A stretch of 64,000 bases of DNA from Membranihabitans marinus (GCF_019802045.1 NZ_JAHVHU010000019.1:1-64000), one strand, 5' to 3'; shown: positions 27,172 to 36,457, counted from the stretch's first letter. The notes: generated by a model from the sequence alone, not told the origin. Translations and numbers: made by a program.

Positions 27172-28497
27172 CTAATCCCCATTTTCAAAAAAGACGAAGT
27201 ATTTTTTCCAAGGTATAATTTTAAACTCGATGAGCATCACCAGACCCAATAATAGATATTCTATAAATACAATCCAAATCCATTCTTGATAGGGCGAACT
27301 GCTGTAACTCAAATAACTGAAGGTAATCAAAAAGCTCCAAATGACCATATATCGGTAGGGAGAAAACAATCCAAAGGTCAATGGCAGCAACAAATACCAG
27401 GGATGGACAGTCGTACTGCTTAAAAGCATAATAGTAAAAATAAAAAGCGCTCGAACCATGATTCCTTTGTCATTGAGGTACTGCAGAATATACATAAAAC
27501 CGTAGCCCATACCAGCAGCAAGAGCCAATACAGGACCGATCCAATAAATCATATTGTAACCGAAAATCTTAAAGCCCATCCATCGAAAGAAATAATAAAA
27601 ACTGGCATTGAACTCAAAGGTCTGGACAAAAAGTCGAACACTCTTTATGTAGTTTCCTGTGTATTCAAAGATCCCCAATGACCCGTAAGCCAATGCTGAT
27701 AAACCGATGATGATTAGCGTGGATGCAACAAACCTACGGATACCCAGTCTTTTCAAAAATAAAGGCAATAGTAGGATAATCGTAAGCTTCGTGAGAATGC
27801 CCGCTGCGAACAGCGCGCTAAATAACAACCATCGGCCTTTCATAAGCCACCAAAAACCGTAAAGAAAAAATCCCAGCATAATGACCTCTGCGTGCAGGTT
27901 ACCCGTAAATTCCAGGATAACCAGCGGGTTCAAAACATACCACAAGGCATTTTTTTGCGGGTGCTTGAGCGCAGGGAGTAGTTTGAGCAACAGATAAATA
28001 ATACCCGATTCCGCCGCTAGTATAAAGATGCGCATGAGGATGGCGCTCTGATAGATGTCGTCGGGTGTAAAAAAGGTCGCACTCCGATAAAACAACTGAG
28101 CCAGTGGGGGATAAACCGAAAAGTACTCTTTTGAATTGAGGTAGGGATAAATGGTTTCGGCCAGATAGGTAGGAACCACAGCCCCTTGCTCCATCAGTTC
28201 TGATGGGGTGTATGCATACGGCGAAACGCCCTGATTCGCTATTACACCATCCCAAAAAAACCGATATAAATCATCCGATAATCCCGGCCAGGCTAATAAA
28301 AGACCGAAACGACTTACAAGGCCTACTCCGATAAAAAAAATAAAATCGTGGTGATTGTTAACTCTCTTAAAGATCAGCAAAAACAAGCTAAAGGTGACTG
28401 TGTATAGCATTAGAAAAGGAAATATATCGGTCCGTGGCACCGTATAACCGATCGTCCAGATACAAAGCAAAAAAAGTACAGCCAGGAAATACTTCAC
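27172..28497 (-). CDS. GT-C type polyprenyl-phosphate-dependent mannosyltransferase-like protein (GT87-like)
   Basis: 441 residues with about eleven membrane segments. The first extracytoplasmic loop carries an acidic pair in LSDDLYRFFWDG (Asp75/Asp76), the position of the catalytic acid in GT-C glycosyltransferases that use lipid-phosphate sugars. Later loops contain NPLVILEFTGNLHAEV and HPWYLLLPL, common in GT87/DUF2029-like enzymes. Probable role: adding a hexose from a polyprenyl-phosphate donor to an envelope glycan on the outer face of the inner membrane. It is downstream of two GT2 genes on the same strand, separated from the second by 334 bp that contain copy B of the dispersed element. 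Confidence 0.75.
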   Translation of the reverse strand: MKYFLAVLFLLCIWTIGYTVPRTDIFPFLMLYTVTFSLFLLIFKRVNNHHDFIFFIGVGLVSRFGLLLAWPGLSDDLYRFFWDGVIANQGVSPYAYTPSELMEQGAVVPTYLAETIYPYLNSKEYFSVYPPLAQLFYRSATFFTPDDIYQSAILMRIFILAAESGIIYLLLKLLPALKHPQKNALWYVLNPLVILEFTGNLHAEVIMLGFFLYGFWWLMKGRWLLFSALFAAGILTKLTIILLLPLFLKRLGIRRFVASTLIIIGLSALAYGSLGIFEYTGNYIKSVRLFVQTFEFNASFYYFFRWMGFKIFGYNMIYWIGPVLALAAGMGYGFMYILQYLNDKGIMVRALFIFTIMLLSSTTVHPWYLLLPLTFGLFSPYRYMVIWSFLITFSYLSYSSSPYQEWIWIVFIEYLLLGLVMLIEFKIIPWKKYFVFFENGD

Positions 28498-28831
28498 TGA
28501 ATTCGTAATTGTTCGGGTAAAGATAGGAAATTAGGAGGAAGAGGAAAGATCTGAGTTCAAAGACACAAGCTCAAAGCCCGAAAGCCTCAAGTGGATAGCT
28601 GAAAGGACCATGAGCGGCTGCCATCATTGGCATAGCGTCCTAAAGCCTAGAATACGAGGTCCTAACCCGCAATGGTCAAACGTCACCCAAAATTGGTCTT
28701 TGTAATATGTTCAATCTTGAAATGTAAGCAAATGATGCACTGCATAAGATGCATCATAACAGATTGACGTGGTTAATAAAGCGGGCTAATCCCTAAACGT
28801 GAAACGCCCTAATTCCCAACATCTTTTCACC
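28498..28831. other. 334-bp gap inside the glycosyltransferase set
   Basis: Contains copy B of the 128-bp element (28662-28789) and, at 28560-28600, a stretch with the AGCTCAAAGC motif that also forms the tandem array at the window's end. No gene seen. Confidence 0.6.
28662..28789 (+). repeat. Dispersed 128-bp element, copy B
   Basis: Bounded by CTAACCCGC (28662-28670) and GCGGGCTAA (28781-28789), which are near-perfect inverted termini flanked by CTAA on both sides. It shares the middle block (GATGCACTGCATA) and the right-end block (GATTGACGTGG, AATAAAGCGGG) with copies A, C and D, and has exactly the same length as C and D. Confidence 0.85.
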
Positions 28832-30322
28832 TCAATACCCCGAAATTTTACTGCGGAGACTGTAGTAAAAGATCAGGCCAAAACCGGTTGCAAGAAAGAT
28901 ATGCAACACTATCATAGAGTAATTTTGTGTCAGCAAGCCCATGATTACGCCAAAAATAAAATACAGGCAGAAAAATCCTTCCCACATTGTCCCTTTGTCT
29001 ATTTGACCGTTCAAGTACCCCGAAGTGGAGTATACATTGTTTTTTAGACTAATCTTCGGCGTTCGGATAAAAGGGCTTTTTTTACCTCGGTAACCCTGAA
29101 TAACAGCCAGGGAATTGTGCAGGGACAAGCCCATGGATAGTGCCATGAAAGCCGGGAACAGTACCAGGAATCTCCAGATTTTGCGAGGATAAGAAATCTT
29201 TGTTTGATTATATGCATTCCCTACATTGGCTTGGTAAAAAGTGAACGTGATAGCAATGACCCCAATGATAAAAATCAAATAATAGCCCATATCAATGCCC
29301 AGACCATTGATCGCCCAAATCATGGGGACTGAAAGTACTGCCATAGAAAAGATCAACAGAAATATTGTTGAAGCGGTTAAATGGGCAGATGCATGTACTT
29401 TCTTCCAGAATGGCAGATTCGAATGCCAGATGACGGGCATGAGTTTGCGTGCGGTTTCCGCTCCCCCCTTCATCCATCGAAACTGTTGCGATTTATAGCT
29501 GAAGATTTCAGCAGGCAACTCAGCGGGCGCCCCGATGTCTTCGCGATAAAGAATTTTCCAGCCCCGGAGTTGGGCCCGGTAACTCAGATCAAGATCTTCG
29601 GTCAATGTATCTGCCTGCCATCCCCCGGCATCCTCAATGGTTGATTTACGCCATATACCGGCCGTTCCGTTGAATTGCAGCATATAATCGGCTTGGCATC
29701 GGGCACTTTGTTCGATCGTGAAGTGAACGTTGAGTTGGAAAGCCTGGACTTCGGTTATTAGCGAGTGATTTTGATTAAGATGTTCCCACCGGGTCTGCAC
29801 CACACCGACGTTTTTATTATTAAAGCAGGGGATTGTTTTTTGCAAAAAATCTGGTTCTGGAAGGAAGTCAGCGTCAAATATCGCGATCAATTCCCCGTGT
29901 GCTGTACGCAGACCGTGTTGCAACGCCCCGGCTTTAAATCCGGTTCGGTTTTTTCGTGGTACCAAGTGGATGTCAAATCCTTTCTGGCGGTATTCCTTTA
30001 CTTTACGCCGGCTGATTTCGAGGGTCTCATCCGTTGAATCATCCAGTACTTGAATTTCCAGTTTTTCTTTTGGATAATGGAGTGCACAGATGTTATCAAT
30101 GAGTCGTTCCGCCACGTATTTTTCATTGTACATCGGAAGTTGCACGGTCACCAATGGAAGATCTGAAGATACCAGGCGGTCCTGGCATTTTTCTATGGCT
30201 TGGGGTTGCGTTTTATGTTTGCGGTAAGTGACCAGGAGCTCCAGCTGGATCAGGTTGTACAGTAGGATATAAATAAGGATGAGGCTATACGCGATAAAAA
30301 TGATATAATACACTATTTCCAT
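28832..30322 (-). CDS. Processive-type family 2 glycosyltransferase, membrane-bound
   Basis: 496 residues. An N-terminal membrane helix (residues 4-30) precedes a GT-A domain with all the residues of cellulose-synthase-like enzymes: DD at 94-95, DAD at 150-152, TED at 241-243 and QQFRW at 279-283. Four or five further membrane segments lie in the C-terminal 180 residues, which fits a synthase that extrudes its product across the inner membrane. It resembles bacterial CESA/CSLA-like glucosyl- or mannosyltransferases; the exact sugar is not predictable. It starts 9 bp after the upstream GT2 gene, so they are cotranscribed. Confidence 0.88.
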   Translation of the reverse strand: MEIVYYIIFIAYSLILIYILLYNLIQLELLVTYRKHKTQPQAIEKCQDRLVSSDLPLVTVQLPMYNEKYVAERLIDNICALHYPKEKLEIQVLDDSTDETLEISRRKVKEYRQKGFDIHLVPRKNRTGFKAGALQHGLRTAHGELIAIFDADFLPEPDFLQKTIPCFNNKNVGVVQTRWEHLNQNHSLITEVQAFQLNVHFTIEQSARCQADYMLQFNGTAGIWRKSTIEDAGGWQADTLTEDLDLSYRAQLRGWKILYREDIGAPAELPAEIFSYKSQQFRWMKGGAETARKLMPVIWHSNLPFWKKVHASAHLTASTIFLLIFSMAVLSVPMIWAINGLGIDMGYYLIFIIGVIAITFTFYQANVGNAYNQTKISYPRKIWRFLVLFPAFMALSMGLSLHNSLAVIQGYRGKKSPFIRTPKISLKNNVYSTSGYLNGQIDKGTMWEGFFCLYFIFGVIMGLLTQNYSMIVLHIFLATGFGLIFYYSLRSKISGY

Positions 30323-30331
30323 ACTGGATTA

Positions 30332-31024
30332 CTAAAGGTATTTAAAAATGGTCCAAATAATTTTTTGGCCAGCCAGAACTGAACCTTTTATCGTGCCGGA
30401 CACTTTGGAAACCCCAATCCTTGGCCTGTAATTCACGGCAACTTCAGTGGTTTTTAGTTTCTGTTTTGCTGCTTTTACCTGCATTTCAACCGTCCAACCA
30501 TAATTGGTGTCTTGCATATTGAGTGCGATCAGTTTTCTCCATTTAATGGCCCGGAAAGGTCCGAGGTCTGTAAAATGATATCCATAAAACTTCCGAATGA
30601 GGTAGGTGGCCAGCCAATTGCCGAATCGCTGATGCGGTTCCATGGCACCGCGCTCCTGATGGCCCAAAGCACGGGAACCAATCACCATATCCACGTCCCG
30701 GTCAATAATGGGGTTCACCACCTGAGGTAATTGTTCCGGAAAATCAGAATAATCACCGTCAATAAAAACGAGAATATCTGGGGATTGTTTCAAATTTTTA
30801 AGATATTCCATCCCGGTCAGGCAAGCGTTTCCATAGCCTTTTTTCACGGCATGAACGACCACGGCACCATGGTCTTCCGCAACCTGCCCCGTACCGTCAG
30901 AGCTATTGTTGTCACAGACGATGATGTGTCGTACCACATGCTGAGGGATGTCATCGATGACTTTCCCGATGGACCGTTCTTCATTGTATGCCGGTATGAT
31001 GACGTCGATTATAGGGTTTTTCAC
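30332..31024 (-). CDS. Family 2 glycosyltransferase, dolichol-phosphate mannosyltransferase-like
   Basis: 230 residues of a compact GT-A domain: VIIPAYNEERSIGKVI at the start, CDNNSSDGT, the metal-binding DGD (Asp89-Asp91) in VFIDGDYSD, and MVIGSRALG. It lacks membrane segments, so it should work on the cytoplasmic face of the inner membrane, probably transferring a sugar from GDP- or UDP-sugar to polyprenyl phosphate. That product would supply the GT-C enzyme encoded two genes downstream. It is first gene of the set, with 9 bp to the second. Confidence 0.85.
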   Translation of the reverse strand: MKNPIIDVIIPAYNEERSIGKVIDDIPQHVVRHIIVCDNNSSDGTGQVAEDHGAVVVHAVKKGYGNACLTGMEYLKNLKQSPDILVFIDGDYSDFPEQLPQVVNPIIDRDVDMVIGSRALGHQERGAMEPHQRFGNWLATYLIRKFYGYHFTDLGPFRAIKWRKLIALNMQDTNYGWTVEMQVKAAKQKLKTTEVAVNYRPRIGVSKVSGTIKGSVLAGQKIIWTIFKYL

Positions 31025-31602
31025 ATCAGTATATTTACATAGTCTACGGACTGCAAAGGTACCACTAATGAATAGTTTATTCCTTTGGAATGGATGGATA
31101 TGTTGCTAAAACAGAATGTGGCCGGATGAACTGACTGCGGCTTGTGTTGCTGAACCTTTCGTGGTGGGGACAGAATCATCGGTGCACCTAGGACCTTGCC
31201 TATAGATTGCCCATTGTCCTCCGCATTGTGATCTCTGCTTGACTGTAAATTGATTCGCTCATCTTCAACAAAAGTGGATTGATCAACTGTGGTCTGTCTT
31301 TCATTCGGGGCTGTATTCAAGCATTTATTACTCCTGTTCCTGTCTCATTCCCCTGCAGATATTATTCAAGACCGCACAGGTAATTTAAAAGACCATAAAT
31401 TGTGCGGGATAATGAATGCCCTGATGCAAAGTATGCGGTACAAGATCCGCTAAAACAACTGCGTTCTTTGGATAATCAGTCATGTGGAGTGGTATCATGT
31501 GGACTACTTTTCTTTATTTCGAAAAACCTTTGGATGTAAAAACAACAAAGGAGCGATTATTTTTATAATCTTTGCATCCTCTTATTCGTTATCAAACCCT
31601 CT
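31025..31602. other. 578-bp gap between divergent glycosyltransferase and lipoprotein genes
   Basis: Contains copy 2 of repeat family 2 (31254-31327). The minus-strand frame 31021-31320 runs through it but has no recognisable domain. The last 100 bp before 31603 are AT-rich with a near -7 box (taatctttg, one base longer than consensus). Confidence 0.55.
31254..31327 (-). repeat. Repeat family 2, copy 2
   Basis: Aligns along its length with 23575-23648: CATCTTCAACAAAAGTGGAT against TATCTTCATCAAAGATGGAT, then TGTGGTCTGTCTTTCATTCG against TTTGGTCTGCGTTGCAATCC. The hairpin of copy 1 is weaker here. Confidence 0.55.
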
Positions 31603-33105
31603 ATGATTCAACTTCAAACGACATATCCGGTTTTCCTCCTGAAGTGGGTAGGTGTCCTTACTGTATGGGCAGGACTTTTTTATTCTTGTCAAAAGGTCGA
31701 ATTTGATACCGGAGCAGCGGTAAAGATCCATTTTTCGACGGATACGTTGACTTTTGATACTGTTTTTACACAGGTGGGATCCACGACCCGTTACTTCAAA
31801 ATATACAATGAAAGCAACCGCTATGCCCGCCTGGATGAAATCCGTCTTGGGGAGAAATCATCGGTATTTCGGCTGAATGTGGATGGGTACCAGGGGCCTG
31901 TAATTCAGGATCTTGAGATTCCGCCCAACGATAGTGTGTATGTGTTTGTCGAGGTAACCGTAGATCCTGACCAACCGTTGAGCGTCAGTCCGTTTGTGAT
32001 TGACGATCAGGTGGAAGTATCTACCGGAAGCGAGTCGTCTGTGATCACCCTGACCGCCTGGGGACAGAATGCGAACTACATTCCCGCCCTTAAAGCGGAT
32101 CAGCGACAGGTGTTGATTACCTGCGATATGAATACCTGGACCTGGGATGACCCGAAACCATATGTCATTTACGGGGTGGTCATCATTGACAGTTGCACCC
32201 TGGATATCCCGGCGGGAACAGATGTTTATGTGCACGGCGGAAAAGTATTTAGTGACCAGGGATCTTATAATGATGGCGTGTTATTTATCGGAAAAAATGG
32301 AACGCTCAAATTGAATGGGACAGCCGATGATCCCGTTACCTTCCAGTCGGATCGCCTGGAAGCAGAATACCAGGATCGCATTGCACAATGGGGACGAATT
32401 CAGCTGGGAGCAGAAAGTAAAAACAATGTAATTACCCATGCCCGGCTGCGCCACGCCAATATTGGTATCCTGGTCGATTCATTGGCACAGTTATCCATTG
32501 ATCATACGATAATCGGGTACAATGGAGCTGCTTCCCTGGCTGGCTTCAAGGGGATTGTTACGGGGAGCAACAACCTGTTCCATTCCTCTGCAGGAAATAA
32601 TCTCCGGGTGGACTATGGAGGGTATTATCGGTTTGACTACTGTACGTTTGCCAATGTGGGATTTGGAGAAGAAGCCGTGGGCCTGACGAATTTTTTCTGT
32701 TTTCAGCGACAGGAAGATGGTCAATGTAGTGATCCCCGAGCTTCTATTCTCAATTTGGAAATGCGAAACAGCATTCTTTACAGCAGCAAGTCTGATGCAT
32801 TGGCGATGTCCGATGCCACCAATGATCCTTCCTATTTTAAGGTGGATTTTAAAAACTCTGTGATTCGCATGGATCAGCTGCTTGAAGACAAATATTTTCC
32901 CGATTTCCTCAAAGACTATCCCACCGTGACCAACTATAAATATGGAGATCCTTTATTTTTCGATCCCGGAGAATATGACTTTTCCCTGGATACCATGTCG
33001 ATAGCGCGTGATCTGGGACAACCTTTGCCTGGCGTAACCGACGATTTGATCGGTCGGCTTAGAGATATCCAAACACCGGATGCCGGCGCGTATGAATTTG
33101 AGTGA
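31603..33105 (+). CDS. Beta-helix lipoprotein, choice-of-anchor Q-like
   Basis: 500 residues. An N-terminal hydrophobic segment ends in LFYSC (Cys29), a lipobox for anchoring in the envelope. Residues 40-170 look like an immunoglobulin-like beta domain (TDTLTFDTVFTQVGSTTRYFKIYN). Residues 190-440 contain right-handed parallel beta-helix repeats (GKNGTLKLNGTADDPVTFQSD, ARLRHANIGILVD, LEMRNSILYSS). The end, DLIGRLRDIQTPDAGAYEFE, matches the choice-of-anchor Q pattern. No catalytic residues can be named; carbohydrate binding or cleavage is possible. Confidence 0.72.
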   Translation: MIQLQTTYPVFLLKWVGVLTVWAGLFYSCQKVEFDTGAAVKIHFSTDTLTFDTVFTQVGSTTRYFKIYNESNRYARLDEIRLGEKSSVFRLNVDGYQGPVIQDLEIPPNDSVYVFVEVTVDPDQPLSVSPFVIDDQVEVSTGSESSVITLTAWGQNANYIPALKADQRQVLITCDMNTWTWDDPKPYVIYGVVIIDSCTLDIPAGTDVYVHGGKVFSDQGSYNDGVLFIGKNGTLKLNGTADDPVTFQSDRLEAEYQDRIAQWGRIQLGAESKNNVITHARLRHANIGILVDSLAQLSIDHTIIGYNGAASLAGFKGIVTGSNNLFHSSAGNNLRVDYGGYYRFDYCTFANVGFGEEAVGLTNFFCFQRQEDGQCSDPRASILNLEMRNSILYSSKSDALAMSDATNDPSYFKVDFKNSVIRMDQLLEDKYFPDFLKDYPTVTNYKYGDPLFFDPGEYDFSLDTMSIARDLGQPLPGVTDDLIGRLRDIQTPDAGAYEFE

Positions 33106-33136
33106 ATGAGACAGGATTAATCTGCACGCTGTAATC

Positions 33137-34417
33137 TTAGGCCCTTGCTTTTTTAAACGGAACCCCAATCAACAACACCAGTCCGATAATAAAATAAATG
33201 CCCAATGCCAGCACACTGTTGCGCATGCTCCCGGACAATTGATCGATCAGGCCAAATGAAAAGGTTCCGAATACGATCGCTGCTTTTTCCAGTACTTCAT
33301 AAAAGCTGTAAAAAGAATTGAGGTGGGTTTCTTCCTGACCTTCAAGAAGTTTGGAGTAGGCTGCCCGGCTGGTGGACTGAATTCCACCCATGACCAGCCC
33401 CACGAGCATAGCGACCAAATAAAACTGCACGGGATCCTGGACGTAATAGGCCAGGACGCATACCCCCATCCAGATAATCAACATTAGGATCAGTGCTGTT
33501 TTATTGTTTTTTATTTTGGAAATCCAAGCAAACAGATACGCTCCTCCGATCGCCACGATTTGCAAGATGAGAATAAGAATAATCAAATTGGCTGTAGAAA
33601 AGTCCAGTTCTTTTTCGGCAAACGTAGCCGCCAGGAACAACACGGTTTGCACCCCGGCACTGTAAAAGAAAAAAGCCGCCAGGAACCGAGTCATTTGCTT
33701 TTGTGGCCACAAAACGCGCAAAGCTATTTTGATCCGATCCATACCTTCTCGAACTATACTTTTGGTCGGTCTGATCCGGTCCGGGGGTAATTGACGAAAA
33801 GGGATTTGAGCAAATCCAATCCACCAAACTCCCACCATCAAAAAAGAAATACGAGCTGGAAGATCACCATCGGGCAATCCAAAAAAAGAAGGAAACTGGA
33901 TCATCATCAGATTGACCACCAACAACAGGACACTTCCAAAATACCCATAAGCAAAACCCTGCGCACTTACTTTGTCATACCGGTCCGGCGTGCTGATGAT
34001 AGGTAAATACGAATTGTAAAATACTTTTCCCCCGTCAAAACCGATCTGGGCACCCATAAACGCCAATATACCGATCCACAAAGTATGGACACCGGTAAAA
34101 AAAAACAGTAACATGCACGATATTGACCCCAACCAGGTGAATGTTCTGAGAAAGGCTTTGCGTCGGCCACTATAATCTGCGAGCCCGGATAAAAAGGGCA
34201 GCGCAATAACAATGATCAAATAAGCAAAGGAGATGGTGTAGGAAAATAAGGCACTGTTGTTGATGTGCATCCCGAACATCGGAATGACATCGGGGGTGGT
34301 TTGTAAGAAGTACGCCGGAAAGATCGCCACAGATATGACCAGCGCAAATGCCGAGTTGGCCCAGTCAAAAAATGCCCAGGCACGAATGATTCTTTTATCG
34401 TTTAATTTTATATTCAA
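33137..34417 (-). CDS. MFS transporter, Atg22/UMF1-like
   Basis: 426 residues with twelve membrane segments. The N-terminal RAWAFFDWANSAFALVI (residues 12-28) is the hallmark of the UMF1/Atg22-like branch of the major facilitator superfamily, and SGLADYSGRRKAFLR is the MFS loop 2-3 signature. QSTSRAAYSKLLEGQEETHLNSFY in the second half is also typical. In fungi Atg22 exports amino acids from the vacuole; bacterial substrates are unknown. It is convergent with the beta-helix lipoprotein gene and divergent from rimK. Confidence 0.88.
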   Translation of the reverse strand: MNIKLNDKRIIRAWAFFDWANSAFALVISVAIFPAYFLQTTPDVIPMFGMHINNSALFSYTISFAYLIIVIALPFLSGLADYSGRRKAFLRTFTWLGSISCMLLFFFTGVHTLWIGILAFMGAQIGFDGGKVFYNSYLPIISTPDRYDKVSAQGFAYGYFGSVLLLVVNLMMIQFPSFFGLPDGDLPARISFLMVGVWWIGFAQIPFRQLPPDRIRPTKSIVREGMDRIKIALRVLWPQKQMTRFLAAFFFYSAGVQTVLFLAATFAEKELDFSTANLIILILILQIVAIGGAYLFAWISKIKNNKTALILMLIIWMGVCVLAYYVQDPVQFYLVAMLVGLVMGGIQSTSRAAYSKLLEGQEETHLNSFYSFYEVLEKAAIVFGTFSFGLIDQLSGSMRNSVLALGIYFIIGLVLLIGVPFKKARA

Positions 34418-34456
34418 AAATTTATTTATATTTTCCTTTCCGTTTTAATCCTCCCT

Positions 34457-34510
34457 CGCTCAAAACGGATTGAGCGCTTTGGCGGACGAGAAAAGTTCAA
34501 TTGATTGAAC
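34457..34510. promoter_or_regulatory. Two perfect palindromes in the divergent MFS-rimK promoter region
   Basis: CGCTCAA/TTGAGCG (34457-34476, 6-nt loop) and GTTCAAT/ATTGAAC (34495-34510, 2-nt centre). The near gap-free second palindrome resembles a binding site for a dimeric repressor. Both lie between the two start codons. Confidence 0.4.
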
Positions 34511-34599
34511 AGCGCTCTGGCAACGACAGGGTCATTTATTTATAATCAATTAAGATGCCGCAATAGCTCTGCGCTGTGGTATTTGATTAATTTCAGCGA

Positions 34600-35511
34600 A
34601 TGAAAATAGCAATTCTTTCCAGAAGTAGTGCATTATATTCTACTCAAAGTTTGGTCCGCGCCTGTCTTAGAAAAGGACATGAGGTGGAGATCATCGATCA
34701 TATGTCCATCGATTTGTTGATTTGTGAAGGCAAATTACAGATTAAGTCCAATGGATTACCGATCGGCCATATTGATGCAATTATCCCTCGAATAGGTAGT
34801 TCAGTAACGAGCCTAGGTACGTCCGTTATACGTCAGTTTGAGATGATGGGGGTTTTTTCCGCGACCTCCTCGGATGCATTAACACGTTCGCGGGATAAAT
34901 TGAGTTGCTTACAGTACCTGGCCTCGCAACACATATCCATTCCTGATACCATGGTCATGAATTACCTCCAGTTCAATGAACACTTCTTCAAGGCACATAT
35001 GAAATTGCCCGTAATTGTCAAGTTGCTGGATAGCACCCATGGTTTGGGGGTGATGATAGCCAATAGCTCCAAGAGTACAGAAACTATCCTGGAAACACTG
35101 TATCATCTCAAACAAAAAGCACTTTTACAACAATTTATCCGAGAGTCCGCTGGTTCTGATATTCGCGTGCTGGTGGTTGATGGTCGAATCGTAGCCGCTA
35201 TGCAACGCCAGGGGGTGGAAGGAGAATTTCGGTCCAATCTGCACAGAGGAGGAACAGCCCGCATGATCCGGTTGACACCGCAGGAACAAAGTATTGCCTT
35301 GCGGGCGTGTGAAGTCCTTGGGCTCGGCATCGCCGGGGTAGATATCTTGCGAGGGAATGACAAGTCCTATGTACTGGAGGTCAATGCTTCTCCTGGTTTG
35401 GAAGGGATCGAAGGAGCTACGGGCGTCAATGTAGCAGCGCGGATCGTGGATTATGTGGAAAAGGGTTATCGCTTAAAAAACAAAGCAAACTATGCAAATC
35501 GGTCAGTATAA
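34600..35511 (+). CDS. rimK: RimK-type alpha-L-glutamate ligase
   Basis: 303-residue ATP-grasp ligase that adds glutamate to a C-terminal carboxylate, classically that of ribosomal protein S6. Features: N-terminal MKIAILSRSSALYST, the preATP-grasp PRIGSSVTSLGTSVIRQFEMMG, lysine and glycine-rich loop VIVKLLDSTHGLGVMIA, the DIRVLVVDGRIVAAMQRQG strand, and metal-binding YVLEVNASPGLEGIE. The extension after residue 290 is short. The 3' end overlaps the next gene by 20 bp, so translation is probably coupled. Confidence 0.93.
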   Translation: MKIAILSRSSALYSTQSLVRACLRKGHEVEIIDHMSIDLLICEGKLQIKSNGLPIGHIDAIIPRIGSSVTSLGTSVIRQFEMMGVFSATSSDALTRSRDKLSCLQYLASQHISIPDTMVMNYLQFNEHFFKAHMKLPVIVKLLDSTHGLGVMIANSSKSTETILETLYHLKQKALLQQFIRESAGSDIRVLVVDGRIVAAMQRQGVEGEFRSNLHRGGTARMIRLTPQEQSIALRACEVLGLGIAGVDILRGNDKSYVLEVNASPGLEGIEGATGVNVAARIVDYVEKGYRLKNKANYANRSV

Positions 35512-36424
35512 AATAAACCCTGGTGAAAACAAAGAAATCAATCTATATGTCGGTGCATTGCCGACCGGAACCGGTGTTTATGTCAAGTCCCACATTTTTA
35601 GGTCTCAAAAACCGGGACCTACCATGCTCGTATTGGCTGGAATGCACGGTGATGAAATCAACGGAATCGAAATTGTTCGACAAGCCATATTTTCAGGCTT
35701 GTTCGATGATCTGATTGCAGGAACTGTGATTGCTATTCCCGTCCTCAACATTTATGGATTTATGAATTTTTCCCGTTATGTCCCCGATGGGAAAGATGTC
35801 AATAGAAGTTTTCCGGGAAGTGCAAACGGCTCCTTGGCTTCCAGGGTGGCACATATGATGACGAAGAAGATATTACCTCTGGTCGATTTTGGAATTGATT
35901 TTCACACCGGTGGGGATAGCCGTTTCAATTATCCCCAGGTGCGTTATACCATCCGGTCCGAAGCATCCCGTGAACTAGCCACCATTTTCAATGCACCCGT
36001 TTTGCTCGAAAAATCGACGATTGCCAAGACATTGCGCGCAGAAGCCCGATCCCGGAAAATTCCGGTTATCGTATATGAAGGAGGCGAATCACTGCGGTTG
36101 GATGGACACAGCATCGAGGTTGGGCTGGATGGCATCAAGCAAATCCTCCAAGCCAAATCGATGCTCGATCCCGGATTTGCTTATGGTGCCAGGTTTCATG
36201 ACTTTAAGCGATCAACCTGGATCCGGGCACATCAGTCTGGTATATTCGTATGGTCCGAAGGGTCTGGCAGACCGGTGAAAAAAGGCGATATTTTAGGATC
36301 AATCTATAATCCCAACGGAACGGAGAAGACCACTGTTGTAGCTCACAAACCTGGATTTTTAATCGCACACAATAATATTCCGGTGGTCAATATAGGAGAT
36401 GCATTGTTTAACTTGGCTTATTAA
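35492..36424 (+). CDS. Succinylglutamate desuccinylase/aspartoacylase family protein
   Basis: 310-residue M14-related zinc amidohydrolase. The zinc ligands are His52 and Glu55 in LAGMHGDEINGIE and His138 in IDFHTGG; the catalytic glutamate lies in the VYEGGES segment. The last 80 residues form a beta-barrel domain (GIFVWSEGSGRPVKKGDILG) found in AstE/AspA-like members. Members cleave N-acyl amino acids or related amides. Overlap with rimK by 20 bp suggests it removes or trims the product of RimK, or processes a shared substrate; that is inference from context. Confidence 0.88.
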   Translation: MQIGQYKINPGENKEINLYVGALPTGTGVYVKSHIFRSQKPGPTMLVLAGMHGDEINGIEIVRQAIFSGLFDDLIAGTVIAIPVLNIYGFMNFSRYVPDGKDVNRSFPGSANGSLASRVAHMMTKKILPLVDFGIDFHTGGDSRFNYPQVRYTIRSEASRELATIFNAPVLLEKSTIAKTLRAEARSRKIPVIVYEGGESLRLDGHSIEVGLDGIKQILQAKSMLDPGFAYGARFHDFKRSTWIRAHQSGIFVWSEGSGRPVKKGDILGSIYNPNGTEKTTVVAHKPGFLIAHNNIPVVNIGDALFNLAY

Positions 36425-36457
36425 GGGGAAAGGGGAAAGGGGAAAGGGGAAAGGGGG
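36425..36457 (+). repeat. Tandem GGGGAAA repeat
   Basis: Four copies of GGGGAAA followed by GGGGG, directly after the stop codon of the aspartoacylase-like gene and 50 bp before the PBP4 gene. The regular G runs could fold as a G-quadruplex. Confidence 0.85.

Noticed and set aside
31021-31320. 99-codon minus-strand frame upstream of the GT2 genes
   Set aside because: No recognisable domain, and it overlaps repeat family 2; a real gene here would leave no room for the GT2 promoter.
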